Positions 46,020 through 59,063 of a stretch of 64,000 nucleotides of DNA are shown piece by piece. This DNA comes from Oscheius sp. JU75 (taxonomy: Eukaryota > Nematoda > Chromadorea > Rhabditida > Rhabditidae). A program made the position numbers and the translations under genes. Numbering within the stretch: the stretch's first letter is position 1; every line of letters begins with the position of its first letter. The notes beneath the pieces are model-generated. The model was not told the DNA's origin. It ran no database searches and saw only the letters and a program-made list of their open reading frames with translations. The stretch spans positions 4,712,001 through 4,776,000 of the forward strand of contig JASJZC010000007.1 of assembly GCA_037178855.1 (NCBI GenBank), written 5' to 3'.

Positions 46020-47724
46020 TACTTTTTTTTTGGTTCGGGTCAGGTGACATCTTTCTCTTTCCAACATTTCTGTACAAAGTGTGGAAAACTTTGGTTCAAT
46101 TTCGGGTTTATTGCTTTCGTTTAAAAATATGAACTGTTCTTCCTTTCTCTCTACCAATAAAGAATCTGCACGGGGACGATGAGGGCTCGAGACGTCCTGG
46201 AAGTTTAACAAGAGGAAAATAACACATCCACCGTTTTGTAACAAAAGTTTGCCAATAGATGTTCATGTAATATACGTAGTATCTTATTCATGCAAAATGC
46301 TTTCTTTCTTGTAGTGTATGAGCCGGCTTCGGATAAGCAGCAGTTGCAGCTTTCATGAACCCGCTAATTTTTTCCACACTTGCACTTGCATCTCAAAATG
46401 TCAATCTTGTTTTGGATAACAACTAGCAGCACGGAAGCAGGATTTGGCTGGAGCTGGTCATAAAAAAGATAGCAATGAACATGAGCAATTTCAAAAGTGG
46501 TGACGTTGGTTCCAGATAGGTACAAATTCAAGATTGATCCTTTCAAATGAGGCATAGAAATATAATTGGGTGTTTTGTACATTCCACTCAGATGTTGAAG
46601 AGAAGAAGGAAGAAGCACACCTTACAAGTTCTCAAATTGTGACGTGGGTCAACCTGCAACAGATGTCAAAATGGTCGCTACGAAGATCCGGCGAAAAGGG
46701 AAAATGATCATTGTCGTTTTCGCCGGACGTTTGCAAGTACCATTTGAAAACTCGACCCTCTTACTTATTTAATGAACTATTTATTTTGCTGCTTTCAAAC
46801 ACGCTTGGAAATTTGCTAGATGGTCTACAAGGAAAACATCGTATGATACAAAAGGTATATTAATTAAGCCAAACAGCCGCTTCGTCTACAATTGCGAAAC
46901 TTTGAAACTTATCGGTGACAAATGCAGAACAATATAGAATTTACCGCCTTTCAAAAGATTCTGCCGACCCCCGGTTAAACTAGATCCTCTCACGCTAGAT
47001 TGTACCAATCGTTGATATCTTTTTGTTCTCCGTACCATAACAAAGAACAGTATTTTACTGTTTACTGAAAAAATATGGTCTCAAAGAAGGAAAGTCTCTG
47101 CTTATACGCTATTCTGTATTCCTGTCCAGTGAAAAGAGACGCGAGTAACCGCCAGATTCAAGTAGCATCACTATTGATTGCAAAGGAAAATTCAAGATAC
47201 TTAATATAGACTTTTTCTCCAATGTTTATAATCTATAACTGCAGAGCCTGGAAAGTTTCAAGGCGATACTAGGTCTTGAGACAAACTACGACTCAAGAGT
47301 CAATAAATCCACAATTTTCAAAGCGAAAGATATGAGTGCAAATGTCTTGTCATAGCTGTGACAAACAGTACAAACACAAAATATTTTTCATCTACTTACT
47401 CCCTCTCGGAGACCAGATAGTCGTTCTAGCTGTTTGAACGCGTATTGAACGGGCACCATCTGATACAATAATAAGTGTTTTATTGGTAACACACCGGTTT
47501 TGACTCTCGTTTCATTCCTCTTTGTCACTTTCGCCCAGTTACTTCCCCCCTCGTTTAGCATGCACTTAAGGCTAGCTCTAGTCCCAAATAAGCGTTGACC
47601 AATTCCAAAGTTGTTGAAATATGCTCATTTTTGTTTAAAGCGAAATAACAAGGAAAACGTATAAGCTCGAGGACGTCGAAATACCATTAGCTGTTACCTT
47701 ACTCATACCAGCCTTTACTATTTA
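46020..47724. other. Intergenic, 1.7 kb
   Basis: No supportable gene. An 85-codon minus-strand ORF at 46364-46618 lacks a start context, motifs and splice partners. The sequence is AT-rich and low in structure. Confidence 0.45.
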
Positions 47725-48125
47725 TTATCGTCTGTCTCCAAATTGACGAGATTGCTGCACAGAGCTTACCATATTAAGCATCTGTACGAAATGGCTCACT
47801 TTCGAAAGAATCTCCTGAATGTATATCTCCAAACTAGGCTTGTTCTGTTGACCATTGGCCAGATCCGAGTCTCAAATCGCAGGATGCTGACAAGGAGAAA
47901 TGGGTACTTTACCTTTGTTGTTGGAAGTCGAACGAGAATTAGAAGTCGGAACAGGACCTTGACAAGTATTCTTTGGTCGGGGCTCTCTGCTTTTCTTTTT
48001 GCAGAGCTGCGCAATTGAGATACAGCATCGGATCTGAGAAACCTCCATGCCAATTTTTTCGTTCATGTCGTTTTTCCGGGCTTCCTCATCTTCTAGATGT
48101 TGACGAGCTTCTTCAATTAGCGTCT
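47725..48125 (-). CDS. Small hydrophilic protein, 5' end unresolved
   Basis: Three clear exons on the minus strand: from about 48125 to 47913, then 47800-47870 and 47725-47754, with agreeing phases and TAA. The protein runs through a charged helical stretch (EEARQHLEDEEARKNDMNEK), Cys and basic residues (CCISIAQLCKKKS), a Ser/Asn-rich linker, and DLANGQQNKPSLEIYIQEIL before a short end. An in-frame Met at 48066 would give about 84 aa. Open sequence continues upstream to an acceptor-like site at 48126, and a protein-like segment further upstream (KNLNYLLRGLVCER) is out of phase. The true start is therefore either Met 48066 or in an unidentified exon. No family recognised. Confidence 0.5.
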
Positions 48126-48576
48126 CTCACAGACTAGACCACGTAAGAGGTAGTTTAAGTTCTTCTAAAAAAACTGCGGAGGCCAGCTGAATAGAGCGTC
48201 AAAGCCATAGCACTACCACGGATAATGGCTGGCAATAAAAGCACACGAGAAGTCTTTGCTTATAAGGACCAGAAAGCCAGAAAAATCTTACTCCTCACTT
48301 TAAAAGAATGCTGGGACATTCGCGCAATTTTCTACGGTGCAATAGGAGATGAAAAGAGACCTGTGTGATAGAGGATGTGGGGAGGGAGCGTAGAAAGGGA
48401 CGGAATATTGGCGTTGGCTTGAATCTTAGCGAGATTTAATGCTCTAAGGGTAGTTAATTCCGCAACAGGTAAGATATCAGATATGTATATCAGTATTAGC
48501 ATTCATCAAACTTTTATTGGCTATTTGTGATAACCATGTGCAACAGAAAAATCCTTTGAGCTTAAACAGTCTTCTT

Positions 48577-50477
48577 TCAAGGTGTGACTTTGGATAGTCG
48601 TCGAACATTAGCTCTCTTTACGGTGTCGAAATACCTTAAGAAATTGTTAGACCGCCCATATGGATAGTACCAAATCAGAATGGTCGGAATGATCATGATG
48701 GCAGATATCAAGAGAAAAGACATCTCAGGGAAGAAAGGCATAGACCAAGGATAGAGAATGTGAAAGGTGATAGCAGCTCCCATGTGACACCATGCTTCCA
48801 GCACAGCGATATTACCGAAAGCAATGCCTGAACAATGGTCGTGTTTTGAGGACACAACAACCTCACCTTGTTTCTCAACTTTGGTATTCGAAGAAATGAG
48901 GGAACGTAGCGCAGTAGAGGCAAAACGTCCAAAAGCTTCGAATGCGACGGCTGGTAAACATTGGTAAACATTTCTTGAATCAACCAACCAACAAAAAGAA
49001 TGACAGGTGTACTCGCCAAGCCAACCCAAGTTTTGGCGACAATTCGGGCTACAAGCCCGATGATAGCGAGCTGAGAATCGCTCAAATTCTGTACATTCTT
49101 CAGGTACGGATACAGAAACAGAGCCTGATTAATTTGCTATTATCTACAAGATCACTCACGGCGCCCGTGGAAGCCAAACGACACAGGCCCATGAAGTAGC
49201 TGTAATAACCAGCATACCAAACAAGGCCTCTGAACTTGTACTGGAGATGGAAGTAGAGAATTTGAGCAGAACCTGTGAGCGTTCGTTAAGGTGTTCGTTT
49301 TGCTTACCGATCATCGAGAAGAAAGAAACGGCGAACGTCAAATAGTAGAGCGTCAAAATTGACGGAACTTTCCAGCGGGGTTGCTTTGGAAGAAGTGTTG
49401 AAGCTTGTACCGGCTGCAATGCATCTCCGCTGCTTCCTTCCAATGATGTCACTGTTTCCTGGCTGTACATGGATGGTTCCTTCGTTACATTCTAAAGCTA
49501 TTTAATAAGATGTCAACTTCGGTTAAGCACTTCCCTCAACAACGGATTCCACAGTACTAGGCATATTCTTCGGTAATTTCGAAGATGATTCGAATGCCTG
49601 AGTAGTCTCTCTTATGATTTGTCAGAAGAACTAACGACATCATTGAGCTGAAGCTCGATAGAAGCTTTTCTGGAAGGTCGGTCTCTCAGCCCGTTGAGTA
49701 CCAGCAGTATACACAAGCAATGAAGAGAAGCGATGACGTAAAAAGGACATGTATGCGTCCTATCTCCAATCACAACATGGATTATGTTTCCGAGAAAGCC
49801 TTTAAACAAGGTTCATAAACTTTTTTGGGTAAGTCACCTCCTAATCCCATCAACCCTTGAAGAATGGACATAGCAACAGATCGCTTATCTCGATCTTCAA
49901 ACTTGGACATAGAGCCCAAATAGGCGAAAGCCGATGAGAGAATGGTCATATAGCCACCGAACAGTCCGAAAATGATCTCTCCAATCACATATCCGTAGTT
50001 TGCCAGCTGAATCATCTAAGTGCATGTTGAATCTTGACTCACATTATCCGGTATAGAAGCAAAAACAATGATTACGGCGTTGGATAAAAAATTTCCAAGG
50101 AAAGGAATCACTAAAGCATTTCGACGGCTGACTCGATCACTGTACCGTCCAATGGCTGGCGAGCTCCAAAGAGAAGTACCGCACATAAAAACTGTGCTGA
50201 AAACTATAATGTACTATTAATTGACGGACACATACCCAAGCAACATAGCATAGTTAGCCTCTCTGTGGCTTGAGATGTGATCCCTTTGTCCTTCGCAGTG
50301 ATAGCTTGCAGCGCATGCCTAGTTCATTATTGTAAACAAAGGTAAGAGACATTGTACCTGATGATAGAGCAGTGATTGCATGGATGGAAGGAATATAGCC
50401 GAAGACGTAGAGAAGATTAGCATAGTGAGGTAAATGTAGTGTTCTTCCTCCATGTTGAAGTGGGGAACAGATAACAT
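48577..50477 (-). CDS. SLC46-like major facilitator transporter (proton-coupled folate transporter group)
   Basis: Ten exons: 50358-50477, 50236-50318, 50043-50196, 49838-50015, 49636-49799, 49308-49491, 49160-49272, 48989-49124, 48867-48950 and 48577-48827; 488 aa, twelve expected helices. Features include an N-terminal helix then an extracellular Cys-containing loop (ACAASYHCEGQRD), WSSPAIGRYSDRVSRRNALV (the MFS loop 2-3 motif), SKFEDRDKRSVAMSILQG, a hydrophilic central loop, and FASTALRSLISSNTKVEKQG before helix 11. A 38-nt intron after VILFVG was inferred because the frame otherwise shifts in the middle of conserved sequence. One extra exon in the central loop (about 49512-49610) is possible. 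The substrate is unknown: SLC46 members carry folate-like, muropeptide or other small molecules. It starts 258 bp after the ground-like gene stop, on the same strand. Confidence 0.85.
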
Positions 50478-50734
50478 TGTGGCCGACAGACCGGCACAGG
50501 TCAGATGTTCAGACCAAAACGACCGGCCGACAGAGAGACACGAGTTGCCAGTGACTCAGGAAGGAGGTGATTTAGGGATGGCGCCGTAAATGTACTCGCG
50601 ACATGTGGTGAAACTTTGAACTATGAGTTTGCGGATAGATGAGAAACTGGAGAGCCATCTCGTCCTGAACAGGATAAAATGGTTTCAATGAGCTAAAATG
50701 AATAGAAATCTTTATTAGTCTTATTTTGTTTGTT

Positions 50735-52147
50735 TTATATGGGTCTCTTGTAGACGAAGCATATGACATTGTCTCGTTGGGACTCGCAGTGCTCCGTTGT
50801 TGAAACGAGATATGTAAAACCTGGAAAAGTTTACAACGTTTTTACTGTGGGCAGGTGGACCTGTTGTTGAGCAGACGACATCAACCGTATGTTCTGGGAA
50901 TCGCTTGATCGAGGCTTCATGGATTTGACGTTTCGATGCCAGAGCATCGTCACGAACGATGTTCTGACATTTTAAGTTTTATTTTCGATCAAACTCACTT
51001 CCATAATTAAATCCCTGAGTGGTTTGCTGTTACATTTGGCATCACTCAACGTTGTCGCGCCTCGTGCCTGGATACCGCTATCCGCATCTCCTGTACAGAA
51101 CTAACTGTATATCAGAAAATCACTAACCCAGTTCGTCCTCGCCGTGGAGAAGTTCATCGCTAACTTCTTTTGGATCAAGAGGTGAAGCAGTTGCTTCCAG
51201 TGCTGGCGGTCTCTCAATCTCCTCTGCCTCTTCTTCCATTTCGTCTCCAGGACGGCCAGGAACCTTTTTGGCTCTTATTACAACGTATTTTATCTTTGGC
51301 TCACAGATTTGCTGGAAATAAGAGTTTTAAAACTAATATGCCTCACTGGGTTTCTAAAAGCCTGAGACAAGCTTGGCAAGGGTCCTGGCGGCACAGGACC
51401 ACTTTCAATACTATTGATGGCGCTCTTTGGATCATCTGCCTGTACAGCAGCAGCGACATGTTCTTGATAACCTCCTTCAGTTCCTTGAGAATATCCTGCC
51501 TCATTTCCTCCAGAGCTGACCGGAGCAGCAAAACCAGAACTGCTGCCTCCACTATTGGAGAAAGCGGAAGCTGAATTAGAATAGTGAAATCTAGCAAAAT
51601 GTTTCAACCAGGTGCCGGTAGAGGTTGCGGTGCGTAGCCAGCTCCGCCGGAACTGATACTTCCTCCTCCATAGCCACCAGCTCCACTGGTTGCGTATCCG
51701 CCTCCAGGGCTAGCAGAAAATCCTCCTCCGAGGTACCCGCTACCACCACCGCAAGAACCGCCGCTACAGCCCCCTCCACAAGATCCACCTGAACAATATA
51801 TGTTGAATGATAATCTTGTGTACCGGAGCAAGATGAGGAAGGAATGTAGATAGGTTGAACTTGTGGACATATGGCTTGGGGAGGAGGTGGACAAACAGGA
51901 GCAGCACATGCTGGGCATGCTTGAGGTGGAGGACAGATAGACTGAAAATGAGGATTCACCGCGCAAACCGTTCCTTACCTGTCCCCCACATCCACAACTA
52001 GGTGGTTGAGGAGTTCCACAGCCTGAAAAAACAGGATGTCGCAAAACCTGAAAAGTATGTACCGCAGCAGCATCCACCACCACCGCCTCCTCCAAAGAAT
52101 AAGGCAACTGCTTCTGCAAACAAGCCGCAAAGTAGTAACAGCTTCAT
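50735..52147 (-). CDS. Ground-like domain secreted protein (GRL, hedgehog-related family)
   Basis: Secreted protein of the nematode hedgehog-related group, which acts in epidermis and apical matrix. Nine exons: 52063-52147, 51979-52022, 51824-51941, 51609-51788, 51347-51570, 51128-51311, 50999-51090, 50861-50963 and 50735-50820; 371 aa. Signal peptide MKLLLLCGLFAEAVA, then a Gly tract and CCC, a Cys/Pro-rich region (CPPPQACPACAAPVCPPPP), Gly/Ser-rich repeats with Cys, a long acidic linker, and the C-terminal ground-like domain (about residues 275-371): KCNSKPLRDLI, ASKRQIHEASIKRF, VDVVCSTTGFTYLVSTTEHC. The conserved four-cysteine pattern of that domain is present. The ATG follows a TTTCAG acceptor by two bases, fitting trans-splicing. 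The linker is longer and more acidic than I expect for the family. Confidence 0.9.
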
Positions 52148-52533
52148 ACCTGAAATGAAAGTGAATCGCGATGAAAGTAACACGAAATGTGAAAGTTAAT
52201 GGTTCGCTGATGTTATTAAAGTGACCGGCAATGATTACCAGTTCGGTTTTATACGATGCGAAAGAAGCTGACCTAATTCAAATAACTTGTCGCTTTGTCT
52301 CCTTTTCTAATCACCTGCCAGTTCGCAAAACGTGATCCGTCCGGGAAAATGATGGATACATAAAACCAGTCAAGAAACATCTTTATTCTCATCTGTTCAT
52401 AAAAGTTTGGTCGGCGATATGTCAGCACTGTTTTTGTAGATATACCCGAAGCTTAAAAACTAAAGCAAAAATGCCACCGAGATCAGTTAAAATCACATCC
52501 TGGATTTTACAAAGATATGAAGAAATTTGAAGA
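52148..52533. other. Intergenic, ground-like gene promoter side
   Basis: 386 bp between the ground-like start and the galactosyltransferase stop, both on the minus strand. A TATA-like TTTATACGATG element lies about 52235-52245 on the plus strand; no other motif is recognised. Confidence 0.35.
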
Positions 52534-53846
52534 CTATGCAGATGAATTGGTAGGGTGATTGGTCCTGTAGAGGAGAATGTCGAATAAACGAATCTCGTCA
52601 GGAGTCAAATGATGAAATGAGACCATGTTCGAAGCAAAAGCAGGGAAACCCTGAAGTTTTTATGCTTTTGTTTAAAATGTAAGTTACCCTGTCTTCTACA
52701 AACCACGTATATTTAGGGTCCGATTTCCTTGCATGAAACAAATCGGACGGGGTGTATTGGTAGAATCTGGCACTTTTCAGTTTTTAAATAGTACGAGACT
52801 ACCTGTTCTGTCCGTTGCTGTTTCGAGTATCATGAGGGAAAATTTCTAGGTTCGACAGGCAACGTCCGATCCCGACATCCTCATAGATATCATCCGGACA
52901 GAGTGTTTCATTATTGTAGGCAAATTCGTTGAATTGTCTGAGCGCCTCCCTCGAAAGAACATATCCAGCTCCTCCAGCATTGTAACCGTTGGGCTATAAA
53001 TAGGCTATTATGGCAAAGACCCGATCTTACGAGATATGGCCTCAAAATGTACCCCAGATAATATGGCTTGTTTGGATCCAGCGTGTTCAAGTATTCTTTC
53101 AAATGCTCGACCACGACGTAAGTGTCGTCATCCGCCTATAAATGACTTGATGAAACAATAAAAACCGATGCTACCTTAAAGTACCAGTCAAAATCCTTAG
53201 AAATATTCTTCCAAATGTAGTGAAATGCAAACCGACTTTTAAAAAACAAGTTATAGTACGATTCGGGAATGCCTAAACAGATGTTATTTTTGAAGATCCC
53301 CAGAAAAGCTCACCTCCAAATACAGTCGAATAAGGAACATTGGGATCCTGGAAGATGCCGCTAGTAAACAATTGTCCATGATCACAGCGGCTAAGCCAGG
53401 TTTCATTAATCGCAAGAGCCTAAAACGTATTATTACTGTTTTCGCTTCAACTCACTCTTGTCTCGTGATACATTGGAGCAGTCTGAACCCAACAAAATAG
53501 CTTGCCATTCAAAGGAAGACGCTCAGCTGCAGGTGAAATGTAGATAAACTGGTAGATATTGCTGTCTTCTTCCCTTAATAATGTATTTTCTAGATGAAAG
53601 CGGACGAATCACCTGCTATAAGCTGCACTGGGCTGGTTGAAATAGAAAACCTTTGTCAAAATTCCGACAATGAGCAAAGTAATTATCAGACAGGCAATAC
53701 TAATCTTCGACAGCTTTTCGTTGTCCTTCTGTCAAAAGATGTAAAACTAGAAGTCATAGACTTACTCTGATGAAGTAGCCACAGGGATCATATGATCCTT
53801 CTTCCACATTTTTAAGCAACGACAAGCTACCCGTAGACGATGGCAT
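52534..53846 (-). CDS. C1GALT1: Core 1 beta-1,3-galactosyltransferase (C1GALT1-like)
   Basis: Golgi type II membrane enzyme adding galactose beta-1,3 to O-linked GalNAc (T-synthase, CAZy family GT31). Nine exons: 53766-53846, 53613-53728, 53456-53573, 53314-53419, 53175-53272, 53031-53135, 52803-52993, 52688-52766 and 52534-52650; 336 aa. A cytosolic tail of about 35 residues precedes the signal anchor (IACLIITLLIVGILTKVFYF), then a stem and catalytic domain. Landmarks are CWVQTAPMYHETRALAINETW, DWYFKADDDTYV (DDD at 175-177, metal binding), GGAGYVLSREALRQF, CPDDIYEDVGIGRCL and RFYQYTPSDLF. Length and motif order match the family, and nothing is missing. Confidence 0.95.
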
Positions 53847-56800
53847 TACAGCCACTGAAATGCTCAATTGTGTGAACAAGCAAAAAACAGCTAGTCACGC
53901 GAGAGGGAACCACGATGTAATTGGTTGAGATTTTAGACCATTGTCCTTCTAATCTCAAGTGCTAAATATGCGCTTGAAACGAGAAAACCAGTCCAATTAG
54001 AGAGCGATTAATAGTCTAAATTGTCAATAGCTGCAAAAATACACTGAATGCATTGCAATTCATACATTGAGCCAAAAACTTTCTATTTTTGGCATGTGGC
54101 GGAACAGATGTCGTGAAACATCATAAATTAGTTTAAATTAGCAATCAGGTTCAAAAGACATTTTAATAACATGGTACGATGCTAAAAGGTATGTCGACTG
54201 GTCACGAAGATTAGAACAAAAGCTCAAGGGAGTATATACTGGGAAAAACAAGTTCTATGATCCACTAGACAATTGAGGTAAAAAGTATATGAGAAGAATG
54301 AGGAGCTACATCATGTGTTGTTTACAGTGGATATCAGGTTGCCTGGGAGATGTCCTATTACGGCCAAGAAACATTTAAATGTGTGGTGTATAGGGAAGGC
54401 TGTTTTGAAACTATGGCTGTTGCTGAGAAAGGGCCATCGTAAATTCAAAGAGTTTAAGTGCAACCCGTCAAAGAACAGTTCCTAAAGCCCCACTGCTAGA
54501 AGACATTAGTGCCCAAAGAACAAATTGGGAACCCTAGGTACACCTGCCAGTTAATTGAGTGCAAGGTCGCATTCTTGCCACATGCGGCATCTTGTGTTTA
54601 TTTAGCCAGTGGGACAGAGGGTAGCAAATGCACTCTCTCCCAAGACTACAAATGGTTTCACTAGTGTTTAACAAGTTAATCTCAAAAAGTGACTGCGGAG
54701 CGATGTTCAAAAACCAGCTCTAATAGGTGTAAAAACAAGAGGATAATTTTGGCGGGAAGGAGTGACTAAAAGTCCATCAGGCGCCGCATTTCAAAAGAGG
54801 CAGTCATCTTTTACACACATGCCCGAACATCATATGTGAGAAGACAAAAAAGAAGTGTAAGACAGAAGTGTCTGAGCACGAACTTTATGGTTGGCAAAGC
54901 TAATTCGTACTGCACGCCAGCCAAATCCCGGATGTGTTCCAGAAACATTGGAAAAACAACTGAACATTATCTGTTAAGATCATAAGTAAAGAATAGTTGT
55001 CTTGCTAATGATAGATGGGGCGTCTTTCTCGGAGCAGCTGTTCCACGTAGGTCGTGAGAAAGGAGCCAAAATAACGTGCTGAGTGCCACCACCACGTTTC
55101 AAAAGGGAAAACGGGTAATTCAACCGACTGTTCTCCAAAAAAAGTAATTTCAGCCTTTTGTCGAACGAAAACTGCGGAACAAAAAAACGCGGATAATAGT
55201 CTCGTTGGAAGTATGAACTTCGGCTGCCCTCTCGTCAATGCAAATCGGATAAACAGAAAAGGTTCGGAGAGGGCGAAAAAGCAAAGACACAATGTCAACA
55301 ACAAAAATTAGGGCTTTTTGAGAGAGCCAGACTGCGCATACTGCGGTGAGGCCCATTATTAGTTAGCGAGGTGTGACATAATGATGCTATATATTCTCAC
55401 GCGAGGAGCCGAGGACCAACACATAAACGGCTTTGGGTGCTGTGTAAATCAATAAGAGTTGACAGCGTAAGGGCCATGGAACGGAAGCAACATCATGAGT
55501 GTACAGGCTAGTAAGTAATTTCAGTTGTTTGTCAACCCATGAGAAGAAATTGTTCTAATGTGGCTAAGCAGTGGGAAGGAGGGATGACAGCACAGTTTCT
55601 GTTTTTCATAAAGTTCCAGCAGTCAACAGTCGAAAGCAGAGGAGCTTCAAGACGACAAACAATTATGACGATTTGCTTGCGCGAAAAATATGTACTCACT
55701 AGGGAATTCATCAACAGCACGGGATGCGGAACAAAAGGTTGCTGAAATTTTACATGTTTACTTTTCGAATGAAAATTTGACCGAAAGTGCGGGGAGGTAA
55801 TAGTGCCACATGCACTGTGCAGTTGGTTCACACAAAGGGTATGATAACAAAATCGTCCCAAAATATACTGTCCAAGTTTCTAATGTAGCATTTCTGTTCA
55901 GCGATCTAGTCGTAAACGTCGGAGAAAACTATTATTTTTCTAATAGGAATTTCTTTATGATGAAACATGAAACGTAGGTTTCAAGTCCTTTCACGCATTT
56001 TCGGGACCAGAGTCATAGAAACCCAATTTAAAAATAGCTATGCCATGAGCTTGACTCAAAGAGATGTTTCTTCTTCCCTGTATTAGGACAGTAGCAGTTC
56101 ACGGCCTGAACAGCATAGAAAAAGACTACTTTGTCAACATAGTCAAAAAGTATCCAGTGGAAAGTATATCACCATGTGGAGACTTTTTAGATCATAGCTG
56201 CTCGCCTGTTTCTGAATAAGGGGACGTTACAAAATTTAACGCATCAAAAATTGGATCATGCTGGACGACAATATACCTCTCCAAGTACAAACTTGCCCTA
56301 ACAACATTTTTATATGGTTTTTGTGATCCCTTTTCGTGTTTATGACCACTTCAAAGCGCAAAACAATGAGCAAATAAATAGTTAGCGCAACCCACTCTAA
56401 TTTATTGCAGGACATGTAACCGAGTTATTTGCACTAAATTGAACTAAAAAGGCCAATCTGATACTGCCTATTAGTTCAAAATGTTGTTGACTTTATGCTC
56501 CGACAGCCATTTATTGCCCGATTTTACAGAATCTTTTCAACAGGTATTTCTTGACCCTTCTGTTGGATACCCTCACATCTTGCCGAGTGGGGGACAATTT
56601 GTTCCAGCCAGCAGTTGTGTGAAATCTACCTTGACAATCGGTCACTTGGGTGATTTAGACAACTTGCAGGTTTCTTGTCTCCTGTGAAGATATGCTTCGT
56701 CTATGTTGGAAGCCATCGTTTACTAACTAATTAAGAGGACCTATGTTCTTTAGGAAGACCCTACCCTTTGGGTTAAGTGAACTCTTAGCTCTTTTACCAA

Positions 56801-59063
56801 ATTCCGTCAGTTTTCAAAAACTTGATAAAGATTAAAAGTCTGATTCTTTGTTGTGTTAATAAGCTGAATTCAATTTCCTCCTCCAATCGCTTAAATTCCG
56901 TTTACTCCTTAAAACTTCTTTTTACTCATCCTCGCCGTTTCTGTTGCGGAGAATTCTGGCTCATCGTTTTAAGGAGTTCGGCTACCTATTTAGTTTTGGG
57001 TACCCGGAACCCTATCAGTTTCTCGTCCTTCCTCTCTCTAGAAGATGACGTTTACGCACATTAGTAATGTACTAAATGAAGCCACATGGATTGTTCGCAT
57101 TTTTTAGGTCCAAGTGAGTAATGAAAAATCATTATGTTGTTGAGAAAAAGATTCTCTTCCTTTCAACTAGATGAAATGTACTCATTTTTACCCATCACTC
57201 TCTAGATTACTAGACGACTGTTTGTCTCCCTTACCACCATTCTCATACAAATGTAATTACTACACTCGTGTACCCTGCTCCTCTCTAAATATCGTTTCTA
57301 TATTCTCAAGTCAGCAATCTTGTTCCTTTCGTGTCACAAATTGGTTGAACGTCTTCCAAATAGGGTCATTGCGTCCTTTAGTCTCAGCTCACCTGGTCTT
57401 CGCCGAAAAACAATGGAGCATTCCATTTCTGAAGCAAACATTCGCCATTTTCCTTTTGAACTCAGTTTTTTTTTGTGTCTAGCAACCATCTTTCTAATCA
57501 AGTACTTATTTACGCACTCCCTCTTTTTTTGTAAGCTGATCCGCCTTTTTGTAACCGTATATCTGTTTGGAAAATATACATGAGGTCGGGGCTCAGATCC
57601 ACTTTTTCTTTATCATCTTCCATTCACATTTTGGTAGATCTTTGATGCTCATCCGAACCTAGAAAGCTACTCACCAAAGCTAATTATATCCTTTTAGAAG
57701 ATGAAAAAGGGTGGTCTCCTCTCAAACTTTCTCAAACTTTCAATAGGTCCTAAAGCCAGTTTCTCACAAACATTTAGCCTTCATAAGCTTCTGGATACGG
57801 AAAGTACAGAATGCCCGTCATAACATTGCCTTAGCACAATCTTTGATGCAGGTCACAACGTTTCTTGTCTTCTCACCGCGTTCTCACGCTGTTTCTCGAG
57901 CACAGAGCTAAACATTTTGGCAAGCCATTGGATGAATATCTGTGCATAATTGACAAAGAAGCGCCCGCAGCTGCTTCTCGGACGTCATCTTCTGCTTCTC
58001 TCTTGGCCTATCGTTTACGGTAACTCGTTTAAGCCATTGTAGTAAACCTCAGAAGTAGTACAACTTTTGCTCTAAGCATTCAAGAAAACAGGATGACTCA
58101 GAGCAAGCACACAACACGTTTTTCACACAATTTTCGAGAAAATCTAGTTTGTTTACGGATGTTCCACGATTCAGGAAGCTTGTTTCTCAAGAAATAATTT
58201 ATTATGAAGCGTCCTGTGGTTGATAAAACCATGTGTTTCTTGACAACCTTTTCAAGAACTCTGTCCAGCAAGCAACAGAAAAGTCGACTGAGAGGCTCGA
58301 GTCAAGCCGGTTATTGGCCCATCTCGAACAGTCGTCTGGCTCGATCACATCTCATTCCTAATAGTATAGCGTTTAGTCATTCAAGACAAAAGTGGTTTCT
58401 CTATTAATTTGAATATTCACCTGTATTCAAGTTAGCTAAGCTTTTATTATGACACTTCCAGTAAACATATGTTTCCTTTTTCTGCCAATTATTCATTACA
58501 CCAACTCCTTCAGGTTCATCTGCTGTATATTTATTGAAATCTGTGAACAGACCAAACGTTATCCTCGTGAGCAGTTAGTATTACATTATTGTCAGATCTT
58601 TTGACACTTGCCAAACTATCCGTATAGACTAGACTAACTCTTTTCTCCACTGTTCAACTTCCGCATGCCTGACCAGTTTAATGTTGAAATGGCCCATCTC
58701 CTGTCATACCTTTCATAGGTTTGCGATGCAATTTCAAGATATGCTCGCACGTGCAACTGACCAAAATAAGATCCAAATGCTTAATGCGGAAGTCCCAATT
58801 TTAAAATTGCGCCGCGGGCGGTAGTTTGCCTTGGCTGGTCATAAGCATATTTTTTCGCGATCGAGATCAGTACCGCCTTTTTTAGTGGATCTACGTGATC
58901 ACTTCCAGAAGACGTCCGTGAAATCCGTAATACTACTTCCGCTTCTCACGCAGGAGTAGAATCTCTAAGAAGTTTAGGTCGCTGTTCCTTCTTCCAGAGC
59001 GTTATTCAATTTTCAAGAAAAACGCTCATTCTTGCAAGTTTGAGACGGCCTGTCTAGGAACAC
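53847..59063. other. Gene-poor stretch of 5.2 kb
   Basis: No gene could be supported on either strand. ORFs above 60 codons here (for example 55005-55304 minus, 55532-55861 minus, 57171-57583 plus, 58204-58407 plus) have no signal peptides, splice partners or conserved motifs, and several overlap in opposite strands. No terminal inverted repeats or tandem arrays were noticed. It could hold decayed mobile elements, distal regulatory sequence for the flanking receptor, or noncoding RNA. Confidence 0.5.

Noticed and set aside
46364-46618. 85-codon minus-strand ORF downstream of TAPT1
   Set aside because: No conserved features and no promoter or splice context.
55005-55861. Minus-strand ORFs considered as decayed transposase or reverse transcriptase
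   Set aside because: No catalytic motifs, terminal repeats or target-site duplications could be identified.
57171-57583. Overlapping plus-strand ORFs rich in Phe, Ser and Leu
   Set aside because: Composition follows the pyrimidine-rich plus strand here; two frames are open at once, typical of low-complexity noncoding DNA.
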